The notes: generated from the sequence alone by a model not told the origin. A stretch of 64,000 nucleotides of DNA from Bacteroidota bacterium (GCA_023417815.1 JAEZEI010000003.1:98642-162641), one strand, 5' to 3'; positions 16,941-25,677 are shown, counted from the stretch's first letter. Numbers and translations: made by a program.

Positions 16941-18137
16941 ATGTTTCAGGGAAAAAAGATCATTCTGGGAATAACGGGCAGCATCGCTGCTTATAAATCT
17001 GCCACCCTGGTAAGGCTGCTGGTAAAGGCAGGCGCAGAGGTAAAGGTGGTCATGACCACAGGCGCCAAACAATTCATAACGCCGCTTACACTTGCCACGC
17101 TTTCAAAGAACCCGGTTCTTTCAGAACTTTCTGATGGGGATGCATGGGCAAATCATGTTGAACTGGGAAGATGGGCCGACCTGATGCTGATAGCCCCGCT
17201 AAGTTGCAATACTCTTTCATCGATGGCCACAGGACGGTGCGATAACCTGCTGATGGCAGTATATCTTTCAGCTACCTGCCCGGTAATGGTGGCCCCGGCA
17301 ATGGATGAGGATATGTGGGAGCATCCCTCCACAAAAGAAAATCTCCGGAAGATATCTTCCTTTGGAAACCGTATCATTCCCGTGAATGAAGGTGAACTCG
17401 CCAGCGGGTTGTTCGGCCCCGGCAGGATGGCAGAACCGGAAGAGATCATCAGTACCGTTCAGGAATTCTTTCTCCTGCAAAACCAGCTTAGTTCAAAAAA
17501 AGTTTTGATAACCGCAGGCCCAACCTACGAACCTATAGACCCGGTCAGATTTATCGGGAACCATTCGAGCGGAAAGATGGGGATAGCTTTGGCTGAAGCC
17601 TGCCGCGACAGGGGAGCAGAGGTTACCCTCGTGCTCGGTCCAACAATGCTGAACGATCCATCCGGGATCCGGACCATAAGGGTTCAAACTGCATCGGATA
17701 TGTTCGATGCTGCAACAGCCCTGTTCTCCAATGCCGACATTACTTTATTAAGCGCCGCTGTTGCTGATTATACCCCGGCATCTGTTTCAAGCGAAAAAAT
17801 AAAGAAGAAGGGAGATAACGGGCTCACCCTGCAGTTGGGACAAACCCGTGATATTTTCAGGGCAATGGGAGAGATGAAACAGAACTGGCAGGTCCTCGTT
17901 GGCTTCGCACTGGAAACGAACAATGAAGTGGAAAATGCAGGCGACAAACTGAAAAAAAAGAACGGCGATTATATCGTGCTGAATTCCCTCAATGATAAAG
18001 GTGCAGGTTTTGGCCACGATACGAACAAGATCACCATACTCGATAAAAAAGGCAACAGGTATGAATTTGATACAAAATCAAAAAAGGAAGTTGCTGCAGA
18101 CATCATTAATACAATTACCCGCGAAACTTATGCGTAA
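16941..18137 (+). CDS. coaBC: Bifunctional phosphopantothenoylcysteine decarboxylase/synthetase
   Basis: CoaBC joins cysteine to phosphopantothenate (CoaB, CTP-dependent) and decarboxylates the product to phosphopantetheine (CoaC, FMN-dependent) in coenzyme A synthesis. The 398-residue protein starts with the FMN-binding GITGSIAAYKS (about 9-19), has the catalytic His in NHVELGRWADL (about 72-82), and the CoaB part begins near LITAGPTYEPIDPVRFIGNHSSG. Two usual CoaC residues differ: PAMN reads PAMDEDMW and the substrate-flap ACGxxGxGRM reads ASGLFGPGRM, so Asn is Asp and Cys is Ser. I believe this form is common in the phylum but cannot check. A hairpin abuts the start codon; the end overlaps DUF4835 by 8 bp. 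Confidence 0.95.
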   Translation: MFQGKKIILGITGSIAAYKSATLVRLLVKAGAEVKVVMTTGAKQFITPLTLATLSKNPVLSELSDGDAWANHVELGRWADLMLIAPLSCNTLSSMATGRCDNLLMAVYLSATCPVMVAPAMDEDMWEHPSTKENLRKISSFGNRIIPVNEGELASGLFGPGRMAEPEEIISTVQEFFLLQNQLSSKKVLITAGPTYEPIDPVRFIGNHSSGKMGIALAEACRDRGAEVTLVLGPTMLNDPSGIRTIRVQTASDMFDAATALFSNADITLLSAAVADYTPASVSSEKIKKKGDNGLTLQLGQTRDIFRAMGEMKQNWQVLVGFALETNNEVENAGDKLKKKNGDYIVLNSLNDKGAGFGHDTNKITILDKKGNRYEFDTKSKKEVAADIINTITRETYA

Positions 18138-19044
18138 ACTTATTTTCTTCCTGCTCATGACCGCCGGCATTTCTGCTTCTGCGCAGGAACTCAACGCCCG
18201 CGTTTCTGTTGTAACTACCCGCGTGGGAAACAATGTGAACAGGAATACTTTCAATACTCTCCAGACCGCGCTGAATAATTTTCTGAACAACAGGAAATGG
18301 ACTAACCTCTCCTATGGTGCAAATGAAAAGATCGAATGCAACTTCCTGCTTAACCTGGAAATGACCAATGAACAGAATGTTTACAATGCATCCCTGACAA
18401 TCCAGGCGGCGAGACCGGTTTATAATTCATCCTACCTGTCGCCGCTGATAAATTACCAGGATGAGAATGTAACGTTCAAGTACGTGGAATTTCAGCCGCT
18501 TGATTTCAATGAGAACCGCGTAACCGGGTCAGACCCGCTTGTTTCAAACCTCACTGCCGTATTCGCCTATTATGCCTATATGATCCTGGGTTTTGATAAT
18601 GCATCTTTCGCGCTGAAAGGTGGCGACCAGTATTTTCAAAAAGCGCAGAATATCGTGAACAATGCTCCGGATGGAAGAGGAATCACCGGGTGGAAGGCAT
18701 TTGACGGCATCAGGAACCGTTACTGGCTTGCAGAGAATATGCTTAACTCGCGCTACGCGATCATGCACGATGTGTATTATAATTATTACAGGCTGGGAAT
18801 GGATAAACTGTATGATGATCCTAATACCGCCAGGGCAGAAATGCTGAATGTGCTGAACCTGCTGAATACATTCAATACAGACAACCCCAATACAATGATC
18901 AACCAGTTCTTCTTCCAGGGAAAATCAACGGAACTGGTACAGGTATTCTCCAAAGCTGCTCCTCCTGAAAAAGCACAGGCAAGAGATATCCTTCCAAGAC
19001 TGGACATAACAAATGCTTCAAAATATAAAGACGGCCTCAAGTGA
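18130..19044 (+). CDS. DUF4835 family secreted protein (possible T9SS factor PorD)
   Basis: The start is the ATG at 18130, whose first eight bases overlap the end of coaBC; longer readings begin inside coaBC and would hide the signal peptide (MRKLIFFLLMTAGISASAQ). The 304-residue mature-type protein is rich in Asn and aromatic residues and matches the DUF4835 family, which is found at this position in Bacteroidota. Some databases name members PorD and link them to type IX secretion; I recall this but cannot confirm it. It is presumably periplasmic or outer-membrane associated. The stop overlaps the next ATG (TGATG). Confidence 0.82.
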   Translation: MRKLIFFLLMTAGISASAQELNARVSVVTTRVGNNVNRNTFNTLQTALNNFLNNRKWTNLSYGANEKIECNFLLNLEMTNEQNVYNASLTIQAARPVYNSSYLSPLINYQDENVTFKYVEFQPLDFNENRVTGSDPLVSNLTAVFAYYAYMILGFDNASFALKGGDQYFQKAQNIVNNAPDGRGITGWKAFDGIRNRYWLAENMLNSRYAIMHDVYYNYYRLGMDKLYDDPNTARAEMLNVLNLLNTFNTDNPNTMINQFFFQGKSTELVQVFSKAAPPEKAQARDILPRLDITNASKYKDGLK

Positions 19045-19394
19045 TGCGTTGTCTTTTTTTACTCTGCTTTACATTGTTATTTTCGTGTTCCGGAAAAGAA
19101 CCTGCACATCTTTCTCCGTCCAGAATGGAAAAGGTATATTGGGATTATATTCAGGCAGATGTTCTTGCGCGGCAGAATGTAATGCGCGATTCTACTTTGA
19201 ACGGCTATGCAGAGGCAGCACGCCTCCGGAAGGACGTTTTGAAAGTTCATGGAGTGACCAAAGAGGAAATGGATGAAACGCTGCTTTATTATTCAGCACA
19301 CCCGGATAAGATGCGTACGATCCTTGACAGCATAATTGCTAAACAGCAACGATCGCGCAGGAAGCCTGCTTTAATAGAAACAGAATTATTATGA
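19044..19394 (+). CDS. DUF4296-type small lipoprotein
   Basis: The start is the ATG at 19044 in a TGATG overlap with DUF4835; the GTG at 19041 is less likely. The 116-residue product has a lipoprotein signal (MRCLFLLCFTLLFSCSG, lipid Cys at about residue 15) and a helical domain with YWDYIQADVLA and GVTKEEMDETLLYYSAHPDKM. This fits the DUF4296 family, small Bacteroidota lipoproteins of unknown function. It overlaps scoA by four bases (ATGA), so it is embedded in the operon. The Asp/Glu-rich helices suggest a protein-protein contact in the periplasm, but no function is known. Confidence 0.8.
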   Translation: MRCLFLLCFTLLFSCSGKEPAHLSPSRMEKVYWDYIQADVLARQNVMRDSTLNGYAEAARLRKDVLKVHGVTKEEMDETLLYYSAHPDKMRTILDSIIAKQQRSRRKPALIETELL

Positions 19395-20089
19395 ATAAAG
19401 TTTACAGGAATGCCACCGAGGCCATTGAAGGAATTAAGGACGGTTCGGTGCTGATGCTTGGGGGTTTTGGATTGTGCGGGATCCCTGAGAATTGCATCAG
19501 TGCGCTCGTTGCTTCCGGCGTGAAAGATCTTACCTGCATTTCCAATAATGCCGGCGTTGATGATTTTGGAATAGGACTGATGTTGCAGGGCCGGCAGCTA
19601 AAGAAGATGATCGCTTCTTATGTTGGTGAGAATGCTGAATTTGAACGGCAACTTCTTTCAGGTGAGCTGGAAGTTGAGCTTGTACCCCAGGGCACGCTTG
19701 CAACAAGATGCATGGCTGCAGGTTATGGAATGCCTGCCATCTTTACTCCCGCAGGTGTAGGAACAGAAGTAGCAGAGGGAAAGGAAGTCCGCAACTTCAA
19801 CGGAAAGGATTACCTTCTTGAAATGGCTTTCGATGCGGACTTCGCTATTGTGAAGGCATGGAAGGGAGATACCCTGGGAAACCTGGTTTACAAGGACACC
19901 GCGCGTAATTTCAACCCGCTGATGGCAATGGCCGGAAAGATCACCATTGCAGAGGTGGAAGAACTGGTTCCTGCAGGGGAACTTGATCCCAACCAGGTGC
20001 ATACTCCCGGAATTTTCGTTCACCGCATCTTCCAGGGAACGAATTATGAAAAAAGAATTGAACAAAGAACTGTTAGACCAAAAAACTGA
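19391..20089 (+). CDS. scoA: Succinyl-CoA:3-ketoacid CoA-transferase subunit A
   Basis: Subunit A of the family I CoA-transferase that moves CoA from succinyl-CoA to acetoacetate or a related acid. The 232-residue protein has the family start (VYRNATEAIEGIKDGSVLMLGGFGLCGIPENCI, quoted here in parts: GGFGLCGIPENC at about 25-36) and the glycine-rich loop seen in subunit A. It overlaps the preceding lipoprotein by ATGA and is followed 2 bp later by scoB, so both subunits are made together. Placement downstream of bamD-coaBC genes is unusual functionally, although CoA synthesis and CoA transfer share the cofactor. Confidence 0.93.
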   Translation: MNKVYRNATEAIEGIKDGSVLMLGGFGLCGIPENCISALVASGVKDLTCISNNAGVDDFGIGLMLQGRQLKKMIASYVGENAEFERQLLSGELEVELVPQGTLATRCMAAGYGMPAIFTPAGVGTEVAEGKEVRNFNGKDYLLEMAFDADFAIVKAWKGDTLGNLVYKDTARNFNPLMAMAGKITIAEVEELVPAGELDPNQVHTPGIFVHRIFQGTNYEKRIEQRTVRPKN

Positions 20090-20091
20090 TC

Positions 20092-20745
20092 ATGCCACTA
20101 GATAAAAACCAGATCGCACAGCGTATCGCAAAAGAACTGAAGGATGGTTATTACGTTAACCTGGGTATAGGCATTCCTACGCTGGTAGCGAATTATATTC
20201 CTGAAGGAATCAACGTGGTGCTGCAAAGTGAGAACGGGCTTCTTGGTATGGGTCCTTTCCCGGTTGAAGGCAAGGAGGATGCCGACCTGATTAATGCAGG
20301 GAAGCAAACCATCACAACGCTTCCGGGTTCTGCTTTCTTCGACAGCGCGCTTAGTTTTGGAATGATACGCTCAGGAAAAGTAGATCTGACCGTGCTGGGT
20401 GCAATGGAAGTTTCTGAGAACGGCGACATCGCGAACTGGAAAATTCCGGGGAAAATGGTGAAAGGCATGGGCGGGGCCATGGATCTTGTGGCGAGTGCAA
20501 GAAATATCATCGTAGCAATGATGCATACCAACCCAAAGGGTGAAAGCAAACTATTACCCCAATGCACTCTCCCGCTTACCGGGGTGCGTTGCGTGAAAAA
20601 AATTGTATCGGACCTTGCTGTGATGGAAGTTACCGACCAGGGTTTTAAATTACTGGAACGCGCACCGGGGGTTTCGGTGGAAGAGATCATCTCAAAGACC
20701 GCAGGGAAACTTATCGTGGAAGGTGAGATCCCTGAAATAAATTAA
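20092..20745 (+). CDS. scoB: Succinyl-CoA:3-ketoacid CoA-transferase subunit B
   Basis: Subunit B carries the catalytic glutamate that forms the enzyme-CoA thioester; it is visible in QSENGLLGMGP (about residues 43-53). The 217-residue length and the motifs GIGIPTLVANYIP and GGAMDLVASA are typical. With scoA it permits use of acetoacetate or butyrate-type acids by way of acetyl-CoA. It is the last gene of the run and ends 66 bp before a nested inverted-repeat and terminator region shared with convergent pckA. Confidence 0.94.
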   Translation: MPLDKNQIAQRIAKELKDGYYVNLGIGIPTLVANYIPEGINVVLQSENGLLGMGPFPVEGKEDADLINAGKQTITTLPGSAFFDSALSFGMIRSGKVDLTVLGAMEVSENGDIANWKIPGKMVKGMGGAMDLVASARNIIVAMMHTNPKGESKLLPQCTLPLTGVRCVKKIVSDLAVMEVTDQGFKLLERAPGVSVEEIISKTAGKLIVEGEIPEIN

Positions 20746-20783
20746 TTTGTCTGTTCAAAGTTTTTCGGCTCGCTGAAAATACT

Positions 20784-20861
20784 TTGGAACAATCCTGGTA
20801 AAAAAAATGAAAATGTTCCGGCAATGGAACATTTTTTTATTTTATGGAGAAATTGTTCCAA
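20784..20861. repeat. Nested GGAACA inverted repeats between scoB and pckA
   Basis: An outer pair of 10-bp arms, TTGGAACAAT (20784-20793) and ATTGTTCCAA (20852-20861), encloses an inner hairpin AAATGTTCC (20811-20819) / GGAACATTT (20826-20834). The word GGAAC or its complement thus occurs four times in 78 bp. The inner stem with its T run acts as scoB terminator; the outer arms are not needed for that. Confidence 0.8.
20811..20838 (+). terminator. Intrinsic terminator of the bamD-scoB operon
   Basis: Nine-pair stem AAATGTTCC/GGAACATTT with a GGCAAT loop, continuing into a seven-T run with an A-rich stretch on the 5' side; it could work in both directions. Confidence 0.85.
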
Positions 20862-20895
20862 TCCTTTTTGCCTTTAAGTTATAGATCCTTTACAA

Positions 20896-20925
20896 ATAAA
20901 AAACCCTCCATTACCGGAGGGTTTT
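20896..20925 (-). terminator. Intrinsic terminator of pckA
   Basis: CCCTCC (20904-20909) pairs with GGAGGG (20916-20921), with flanking A and T runs. Read on the minus strand the stem is followed by a long T tract, 20 bp after the pckA stop. Confidence 0.88.
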
Positions 20926-20944
20926 CCTGTTATAAAACTTTCTT

Positions 20945-22549
20945 TTAAACTTTTGGTGCTGCTGCAAGTATCTCTTCAGAAACCCCGGCTGCATATTTTT
21001 CAAAGTTCTTCCTGAATTGTTTTGCAAGATCAAGCGCTTTTTCATCATAAGCAGTTTTATCTGCCCATGTTGCGCGTGGGTTCAGTACCTCTGAAGGAAC
21101 TCCCGGACATTCTTTCGGCATCATCATTCCAAAAACAGGATGCGCTTCAAATTCCACGTTATCCAGTTTTCCTTCCAGCGCAGCTGTGATCATTGCGCGC
21201 GTGTACGGAAGTTTCATACGCTGGCCGACGCCGTAAGGTCCACCGCTCCAGCCAGTATTGATCATCCAGACATTTACATTGTGCTCACGCATTTTTTGTC
21301 CGAGCATTTCGGCATACTTGCCCGGGTGCAGTGGAAGGAATGGTGCCCCGAAGCATGCGCTGAAAGTAGCGCTTGGTTCTTTAACACCAGCCTCTGTTCC
21401 TGCAACTTTTGCAGTATAACCGCTTATGAACTGGTACATAGCCTGTCCCGGGCTAAGCTTGCTTATCGGGGGAAGGATCCCATAGGCATCAGCCGTAAGG
21501 AAGAAAATATTCTTAGGAGTTTTCCCGACTGAAGGTTCCAGCGCATTACTGATAAAAGTAAGCGGGTAACTCACCCTTGTATTTTCAGTGATGGCCTTGC
21601 TGGCGAAATCGATCTTGTTCGTTCCTTCAAAGAAGGTTGTATTTTCAACAAGAGCGCCCGGGCGGATTGCGCGATAGATCTCGGGTTCTTTTTCCTCGCT
21701 CAGGTCGATCGTTTTTGCATAGCAGCCGCCTTCAAAATTGAAAACGCTGTCCTTATCCCATCCATGTTCGTCATCGCCGATCAGTTTCCTGTTCGGATCA
21801 GCGCTGAGTGTGGTCTTACCCGTTCCGCTCAATCCAAAGAAAATAGCGGTATCTCCGTCATTTCCCATGTTCGCAGAGCAGTGCATGCTCAATACATTCT
21901 TATCGTGCGGCAGTATATAATTAAGAATGGTGAAGATACCTTTCTTGATCTCGCCGGTGTACCCGCTACCACCGATAATGATCATTTTCTTTTTAAAGCT
22001 CACCATGGCAAAATTGTGCTGGCGTGTACCATCACTTGCAGCGTTTGCCCTGAATGTTGGTGCCTGCAGTATGTGCCAGTCAGCCTTGAAGTTTTCAAGT
22101 TCTTCCGTCTTGGGACGCAGGAACATGTTGTAAGCAAAGAGGTTGTTGGCAGGAAGTTCGTTCACCACGCGGATATTTAACCTGTACTCAGGTTTAGCAC
22201 ATGCGTAGCAGTCTCTTACCCAGATATCCTGGTTGCTGAGGTGGTTAACGATCTTGTCATACATCCTGTCGAACACTTCCGGAGAGATCGGAAGGTTGAA
22301 GTCGTTCCAGTGTACAGAATCCGCAGTGATTTCATCCTTAACAATGAATTTATCCTTGGGGCTTCTGCCGGTGAATTCCCCGGTCTTTATGATGAGGGCA
22401 CCGGTATCATTCAGTTCGCCCTGGCCACGATCGAGGGTGTGCTGGGTCAATTCTGAAGGTGAAAGTTGGTAGTGAACGGTCTTTGTACTCTTTATCCCTA
22501 ATTTTTCCAATGCTTCCATAGGAGGAACGGGCATGGTTGATACTGACAT
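20945..22549 (-). CDS. pckA: Phosphoenolpyruvate carboxykinase (ATP)
   Basis: PckA converts oxaloacetate and ATP to phosphoenolpyruvate, CO2 and ADP, the first step of gluconeogenesis; in many Bacteroidota it can also run in the carboxylating direction. The 534-residue protein has the kinase-1a loop GLSGTGKTTLS (about 246-256), the metal-binding GDDEHGW (about 266-272) and the substrate motifs RSPKDKF and GYTAKVAGTE typical of the ATP-dependent form. Length is normal. It is monocistronic with its own promoter (22580-22610) and a strong terminator, facing the scoAB operon end to end. Confidence 0.97.
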   Translation of the reverse strand: MSVSTMPVPPMEALEKLGIKSTKTVHYQLSPSELTQHTLDRGQGELNDTGALIIKTGEFTGRSPKDKFIVKDEITADSVHWNDFNLPISPEVFDRMYDKIVNHLSNQDIWVRDCYACAKPEYRLNIRVVNELPANNLFAYNMFLRPKTEELENFKADWHILQAPTFRANAASDGTRQHNFAMVSFKKKMIIIGGSGYTGEIKKGIFTILNYILPHDKNVLSMHCSANMGNDGDTAIFFGLSGTGKTTLSADPNRKLIGDDEHGWDKDSVFNFEGGCYAKTIDLSEEKEPEIYRAIRPGALVENTTFFEGTNKIDFASKAITENTRVSYPLTFISNALEPSVGKTPKNIFFLTADAYGILPPISKLSPGQAMYQFISGYTAKVAGTEAGVKEPSATFSACFGAPFLPLHPGKYAEMLGQKMREHNVNVWMINTGWSGGPYGVGQRMKLPYTRAMITAALEGKLDNVEFEAHPVFGMMMPKECPGVPSEVLNPRATWADKTAYDEKALDLAKQFRKNFEKYAAGVSEEILAAAPKV

Positions 22550-22579
22550 AGCAAGCTTTGTTGATGAAGATTAAGGCTG

Positions 22580-22610
22580 CAAAGTTAATATTTCATCATG
22601 CAAATACCAA
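22580..22610 (-). promoter_or_regulatory. pckA promoter
   Basis: On the minus strand, TAACTTTG (plus-strand 22580-22587) is an exact -7 element and a TTG (22608-22610) lies 20 bp upstream, the normal spacing. The predicted start near 22575 leaves a leader of about 25 nt. Confidence 0.75.
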
Positions 22611-22700
22611 TTTGGTGTTGGATCAAAACCCCCTGACCCTGTTTTCCGTTTTTTAATAAGTGTATATTGCAGCAACATTTCATTCACAATCAGGATATAT

Positions 22701-23999
22701 ATGAAATATTTGCCACTCAATCCCCAGATCTTTATCGATAACAGGGCAAGGTTCGTAAAAATGATGGAGAAGAATTCCATTGCCATCTTCAACAGCAACG
22801 ATGAACTCCCTTCCAATGGTGATGCCCTGGTGAAATTCAAACAGAATTCAGACCTTTTCTGGCTCACCGGTATTCAGCAGGAAGATTCCATGCTGGTGCT
22901 TTTCCCGGATAATCCTGATCCAAAATACAGGGAGGTCCTGGTACTGGTGCGTCCTAACGAGTTAAAGGAGAAATGGGATGGCCACAGGCTGCGTGTGCAG
23001 GAGGCCCAGGCAATATCGGGCATACAAACCATAGTTTGGCTCGACTCGATCGACGGCCTTCTCCAGCCCTGGATCCACCTGGCAGAAACCATTTACCTGA
23101 ATACGAATGAAAATGACCGCAAAGCCAACCTGGTTCCCGTAAGGGATTACCGCTTCGCGGAAGAAATGAGAAAAAGATACCCGCTGCATAATTACCGCCG
23201 CAGCGCCCGCATATTGAAAGAACTGCGCGCCATCAAAACCCCGCTCGAAGTTGAGGTGATGCAAAAGGCGATGGACATTACAGAAAACACTTTCCGTAGG
23301 TTGCTGGGATTCATCAGGCCCGGCGTAATGGAATACGAGATCGAAGCAGAGATCTATCATTCATTCCTGATGCAGCGTTCATCAGGTCCTGCCTACGGCT
23401 CTATCATCGCCAGCGGCGACCGTGCAAGAACCCTTCACTACGTTGAAAATAACCAGGAGTGCCTTGATGGTGAACTTATCCTGATGGATTTTGGCGCTGA
23501 ATACGGGAACTATTGTGCCGACCTTACACGAACTGTTCCTGTGAACGGGAAATTCACCCGCCGCCAGAAGACAGTTTACAACGCATGCCTTCATTTACAT
23601 AAATATGCAGCCAGCATACTTAAACCAGGCATCAGCATTGTGGATTATACAGAAAAGGTGGGCGATGAGGCCACTGTCATTTTCCAGAAGATCGGCCTGC
23701 TGAAAAAATCGGACATTAAAAATGAAGATCCGGAAAACAGGGCCTACAGAAAATACCTGTACCATGGAATTTCCCATCACCTTGGTATAGATGTTCATGA
23801 TCTTGGTACCAGGACGGAACCCATCAAAGCCGGTATGGTCTTCACTGTTGAACCAGGCATCTATATCGAAGAAGAACAAATGGGGATCAGGATCGAGAAT
23901 AATTTCTGGATCACAAGGAATGGCAACAAGGACCTGATGAAGAATATCCCGATCACCACCGATGAAATTGAGGCGCTGATGAAAAATGCAAAGCAATAA
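22701..23999 (+). CDS. pepP: Xaa-Pro aminopeptidase (aminopeptidase P)
   Basis: Metallopeptidase of family M24B that removes the N-terminal residue before proline. The 432-residue protein has the AMP_N domain (NDELPSNGDALVKFKQNSD region) and a pita-bread catalytic domain. Metal ligands are seen in MDFGAEYGNYCADLTRT (two Asp), HHLGIDVHD (His), EPGIYIE (Glu) and GIRIENN (Glu), all present. There is no signal peptide, so it is cytosolic. The stop overlaps the pssA start by one base (TAATG), placing it first in the pepP-pssA-purS-rsmI group. Confidence 0.93.
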   Translation: MKYLPLNPQIFIDNRARFVKMMEKNSIAIFNSNDELPSNGDALVKFKQNSDLFWLTGIQQEDSMLVLFPDNPDPKYREVLVLVRPNELKEKWDGHRLRVQEAQAISGIQTIVWLDSIDGLLQPWIHLAETIYLNTNENDRKANLVPVRDYRFAEEMRKRYPLHNYRRSARILKELRAIKTPLEVEVMQKAMDITENTFRRLLGFIRPGVMEYEIEAEIYHSFLMQRSSGPAYGSIIASGDRARTLHYVENNQECLDGELILMDFGAEYGNYCADLTRTVPVNGKFTRRQKTVYNACLHLHKYAASILKPGISIVDYTEKVGDEATVIFQKIGLLKKSDIKNEDPENRAYRKYLYHGISHHLGIDVHDLGTRTEPIKAGMVFTVEPGIYIEEEQMGIRIENNFWITRNGNKDLMKNIPITTDEIEALMKNAKQ

Positions 24000-24754
24000 T
24001 GAAGCACATTCCGAATTTCTTCACCTTATTGAATTTACTATTCGGCTGCCTTGCCATTACCGTGATCCTTCAGAACGGTCTTGTAATAGAATACACTGCT
24101 GATGGCGGTGAGCTGGTGAATATCCCGGAAAAGATCTGGCTTGCATCACTCTTCATCGGGATTGCAGCCGTCATCGATTTTCTCGATGGTTTTGTTGCGC
24201 GTGTACTGAATGCATCTTCAGCTTTAGGAAAACAACTCGATTCGCTTGCTGATGTGGTGACGTTTGGCGTAGCGCCGTCCATGATCATCTACCAGTTCCT
24301 GCGAATGAGTTATGCCGCGGAGGAAGACGGAATGAATGTGTCTGTATTGTTGTTAGTTCCTGCCTTTCTTATTGCCATGGCTGCTGCATACCGGCTTGGG
24401 AAATTCAATCTTGATTCCCGCCAAAGTACAGGATTTTTTGGCGTACCCACGCCGGCAGCCGGGTTACTGATCGCATCTTTTCCGCTGATATACTGGTTTG
24501 ACCCGGCAACATCTGCCTACCTGTTCAACAAATGGGTTTTATATATCCTGGTTTTTATCCTGAGCTGGCTTATGGTTAGCGAATTACCGATGATGGCTTT
24601 CAAGTTCAGCAGGGGAGACCGCTCTTCAATGCTGCCTTTGCTGATATTGGTCGCAGCCGGGATAATTACAGCAATTTTTGCCGGCTGGATCGCCGTCCCC
24701 GTTGTCTTCGTTCTTTACATTGTTCTATCTTTGATCTTTAAACGAAAGTCATGA
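23999..24754 (+). CDS. pssA: CDP-diacylglycerol-serine O-phosphatidyltransferase
   Basis: Integral-membrane enzyme that makes phosphatidylserine, precursor of phosphatidylethanolamine. The CDP-alcohol phosphotransferase signature D-x2-D-G-x2-A-R-x8-G-x3-D-x3-D is complete in DFLDGFVAR followed by GKQLDSLAD (about residues 60-85). About seven hydrophobic segments fit a multi-pass membrane protein of 251 residues. The ATG overlaps the pepP stop by one base and the end overlaps purS by four, so expression is tightly coupled. The product is known to need PS decarboxylase elsewhere in the genome. Confidence 0.93.
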   Translation: MKHIPNFFTLLNLLFGCLAITVILQNGLVIEYTADGGELVNIPEKIWLASLFIGIAAVIDFLDGFVARVLNASSALGKQLDSLADVVTFGVAPSMIIYQFLRMSYAAEEDGMNVSVLLLVPAFLIAMAAAYRLGKFNLDSRQSTGFFGVPTPAAGLLIASFPLIYWFDPATSAYLFNKWVLYILVFILSWLMVSELPMMAFKFSRGDRSSMLPLLILVAAGIITAIFAGWIAVPVVFVLYIVLSLIFKRKS

Positions 24755-25005
24755 TCTACAAAGCCCAGGTGAAAATTATGCCATTGAAAGATCTTCTTGA
24801 TCCACAAGGTAAGGCGGTGTTGGGAGGTTTGCAGAACCTTGGTATCAGCGAGATCGCTGATGTGCGTGTGGGAAAACATATTGATCTGAAGATAGAGGCA
24901 GATTCTGAAGCTGCGGCGCGATCCCTGGCAGAAGACGCAACAAAAAAACTTTTGGCAAACCCCGTAATGGAAGTTTTTGAGATCGAGCTCAGCCAGGGCA
25001 ACTAA
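24751..25005 (+). CDS. purS: Phosphoribosylformylglycinamidine synthase subunit PurS
   Basis: PurS is the small subunit of the three-part FGAM synthase (PurL-PurQ-PurS) of purine synthesis; it bridges the glutaminase and synthase subunits. The 84-residue protein shows the family pattern: KAQVKIMPLKDLLDPQGKAV, then LGISEIADVRVGKHIDL, and an acidic C-terminus. purL and purQ are not in the window. It overlaps pssA by ATGA, so its position is a matter of operon packing, not pathway. Confidence 0.88.
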   Translation: MIYKAQVKIMPLKDLLDPQGKAVLGGLQNLGISEIADVRVGKHIDLKIEADSEAAARSLAEDATKKLLANPVMEVFEIELSQGN

Positions 25006-25011
25006 ATCCTG

Positions 25012-25677
25012 ATGTTATACATTGTTCCTTCACCTGTAGGAAATCTTGCTGATATCACGCTCAGGGCGATCGAGGTGCTGAAATCCGCCAACCTCGTTCT
25101 CGCGGAAGATACCCGCACTTCTTCAGTGCTGCTGAATCATTACGGAATAAATGTTCCGCTGTCTCCCTATCACCAGCATAATGAACATAAAGTTGCTTCC
25201 CACATAGCCGACCAGATCGCAGAAGGGAAGATCGTAGCATTGTTATCTGATGCAGGTACTCCCGGCATAAGTGATCCTGCATTTCTTCTGGTAAAGGAAT
25301 GTATTGCCAGGGGGCTTCGTGTAGAGACCCTTCCCGGCGCAACGGCATTTGTTCCGGCTCTCATCAGCAGCGGCTTGCCGGCAAACCGTTTTGTTTTCGA
25401 AGGATTCATTCCGCTGAAAAAAGGAAGGCAAACGTTGTTGAAGAAACTTGCAGCAGATGATCGCACCATCATCTTTTACGAAAGCCCGGTAAGACTTCCA
25501 CGTACATTAAAAGACCTGGCAGAATATTTTGGGGAGAACCGCAGGTGCTGTGTAAGCAGGGAGATCTCGAAAAAATTTGAAGAACATGTTCGCGGAACGC
25601 TGAAGGAAGTGCAGGAACATTTTGCAGCAAAGCCTGCAAAAGGTGAAATAGTATTGATGGTTGCAGGGAATGTATGA
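25012..25677 (+). CDS. rsmI: 16S rRNA (cytidine1402-2'-O)-methyltransferase
   Basis: RsmI methylates the ribose of C1402 in the decoding centre of 16S rRNA. The 221-residue tetrapyrrole-methylase-fold protein begins YIVPSPVGNLADITLRA (canonical TPxGNLxDxTxRA), then LAEDTRTS (about 32-39), LLSDAGTPGISDPA (about 80-93) and PGATAFVPALISSGL. It is shorter than E. coli RsmI (286 aa) by lacking the C-terminal HTH-like part, a common form in this phylum. It starts 6 bp after purS. Confidence 0.93.
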   Translation: MLYIVPSPVGNLADITLRAIEVLKSANLVLAEDTRTSSVLLNHYGINVPLSPYHQHNEHKVASHIADQIAEGKIVALLSDAGTPGISDPAFLLVKECIARGLRVETLPGATAFVPALISSGLPANRFVFEGFIPLKKGRQTLLKKLAADDRTIIFYESPVRLPRTLKDLAEYFGENRRCCVSREISKKFEEHVRGTLKEVQEHFAAKPAKGEIVLMVAGNV

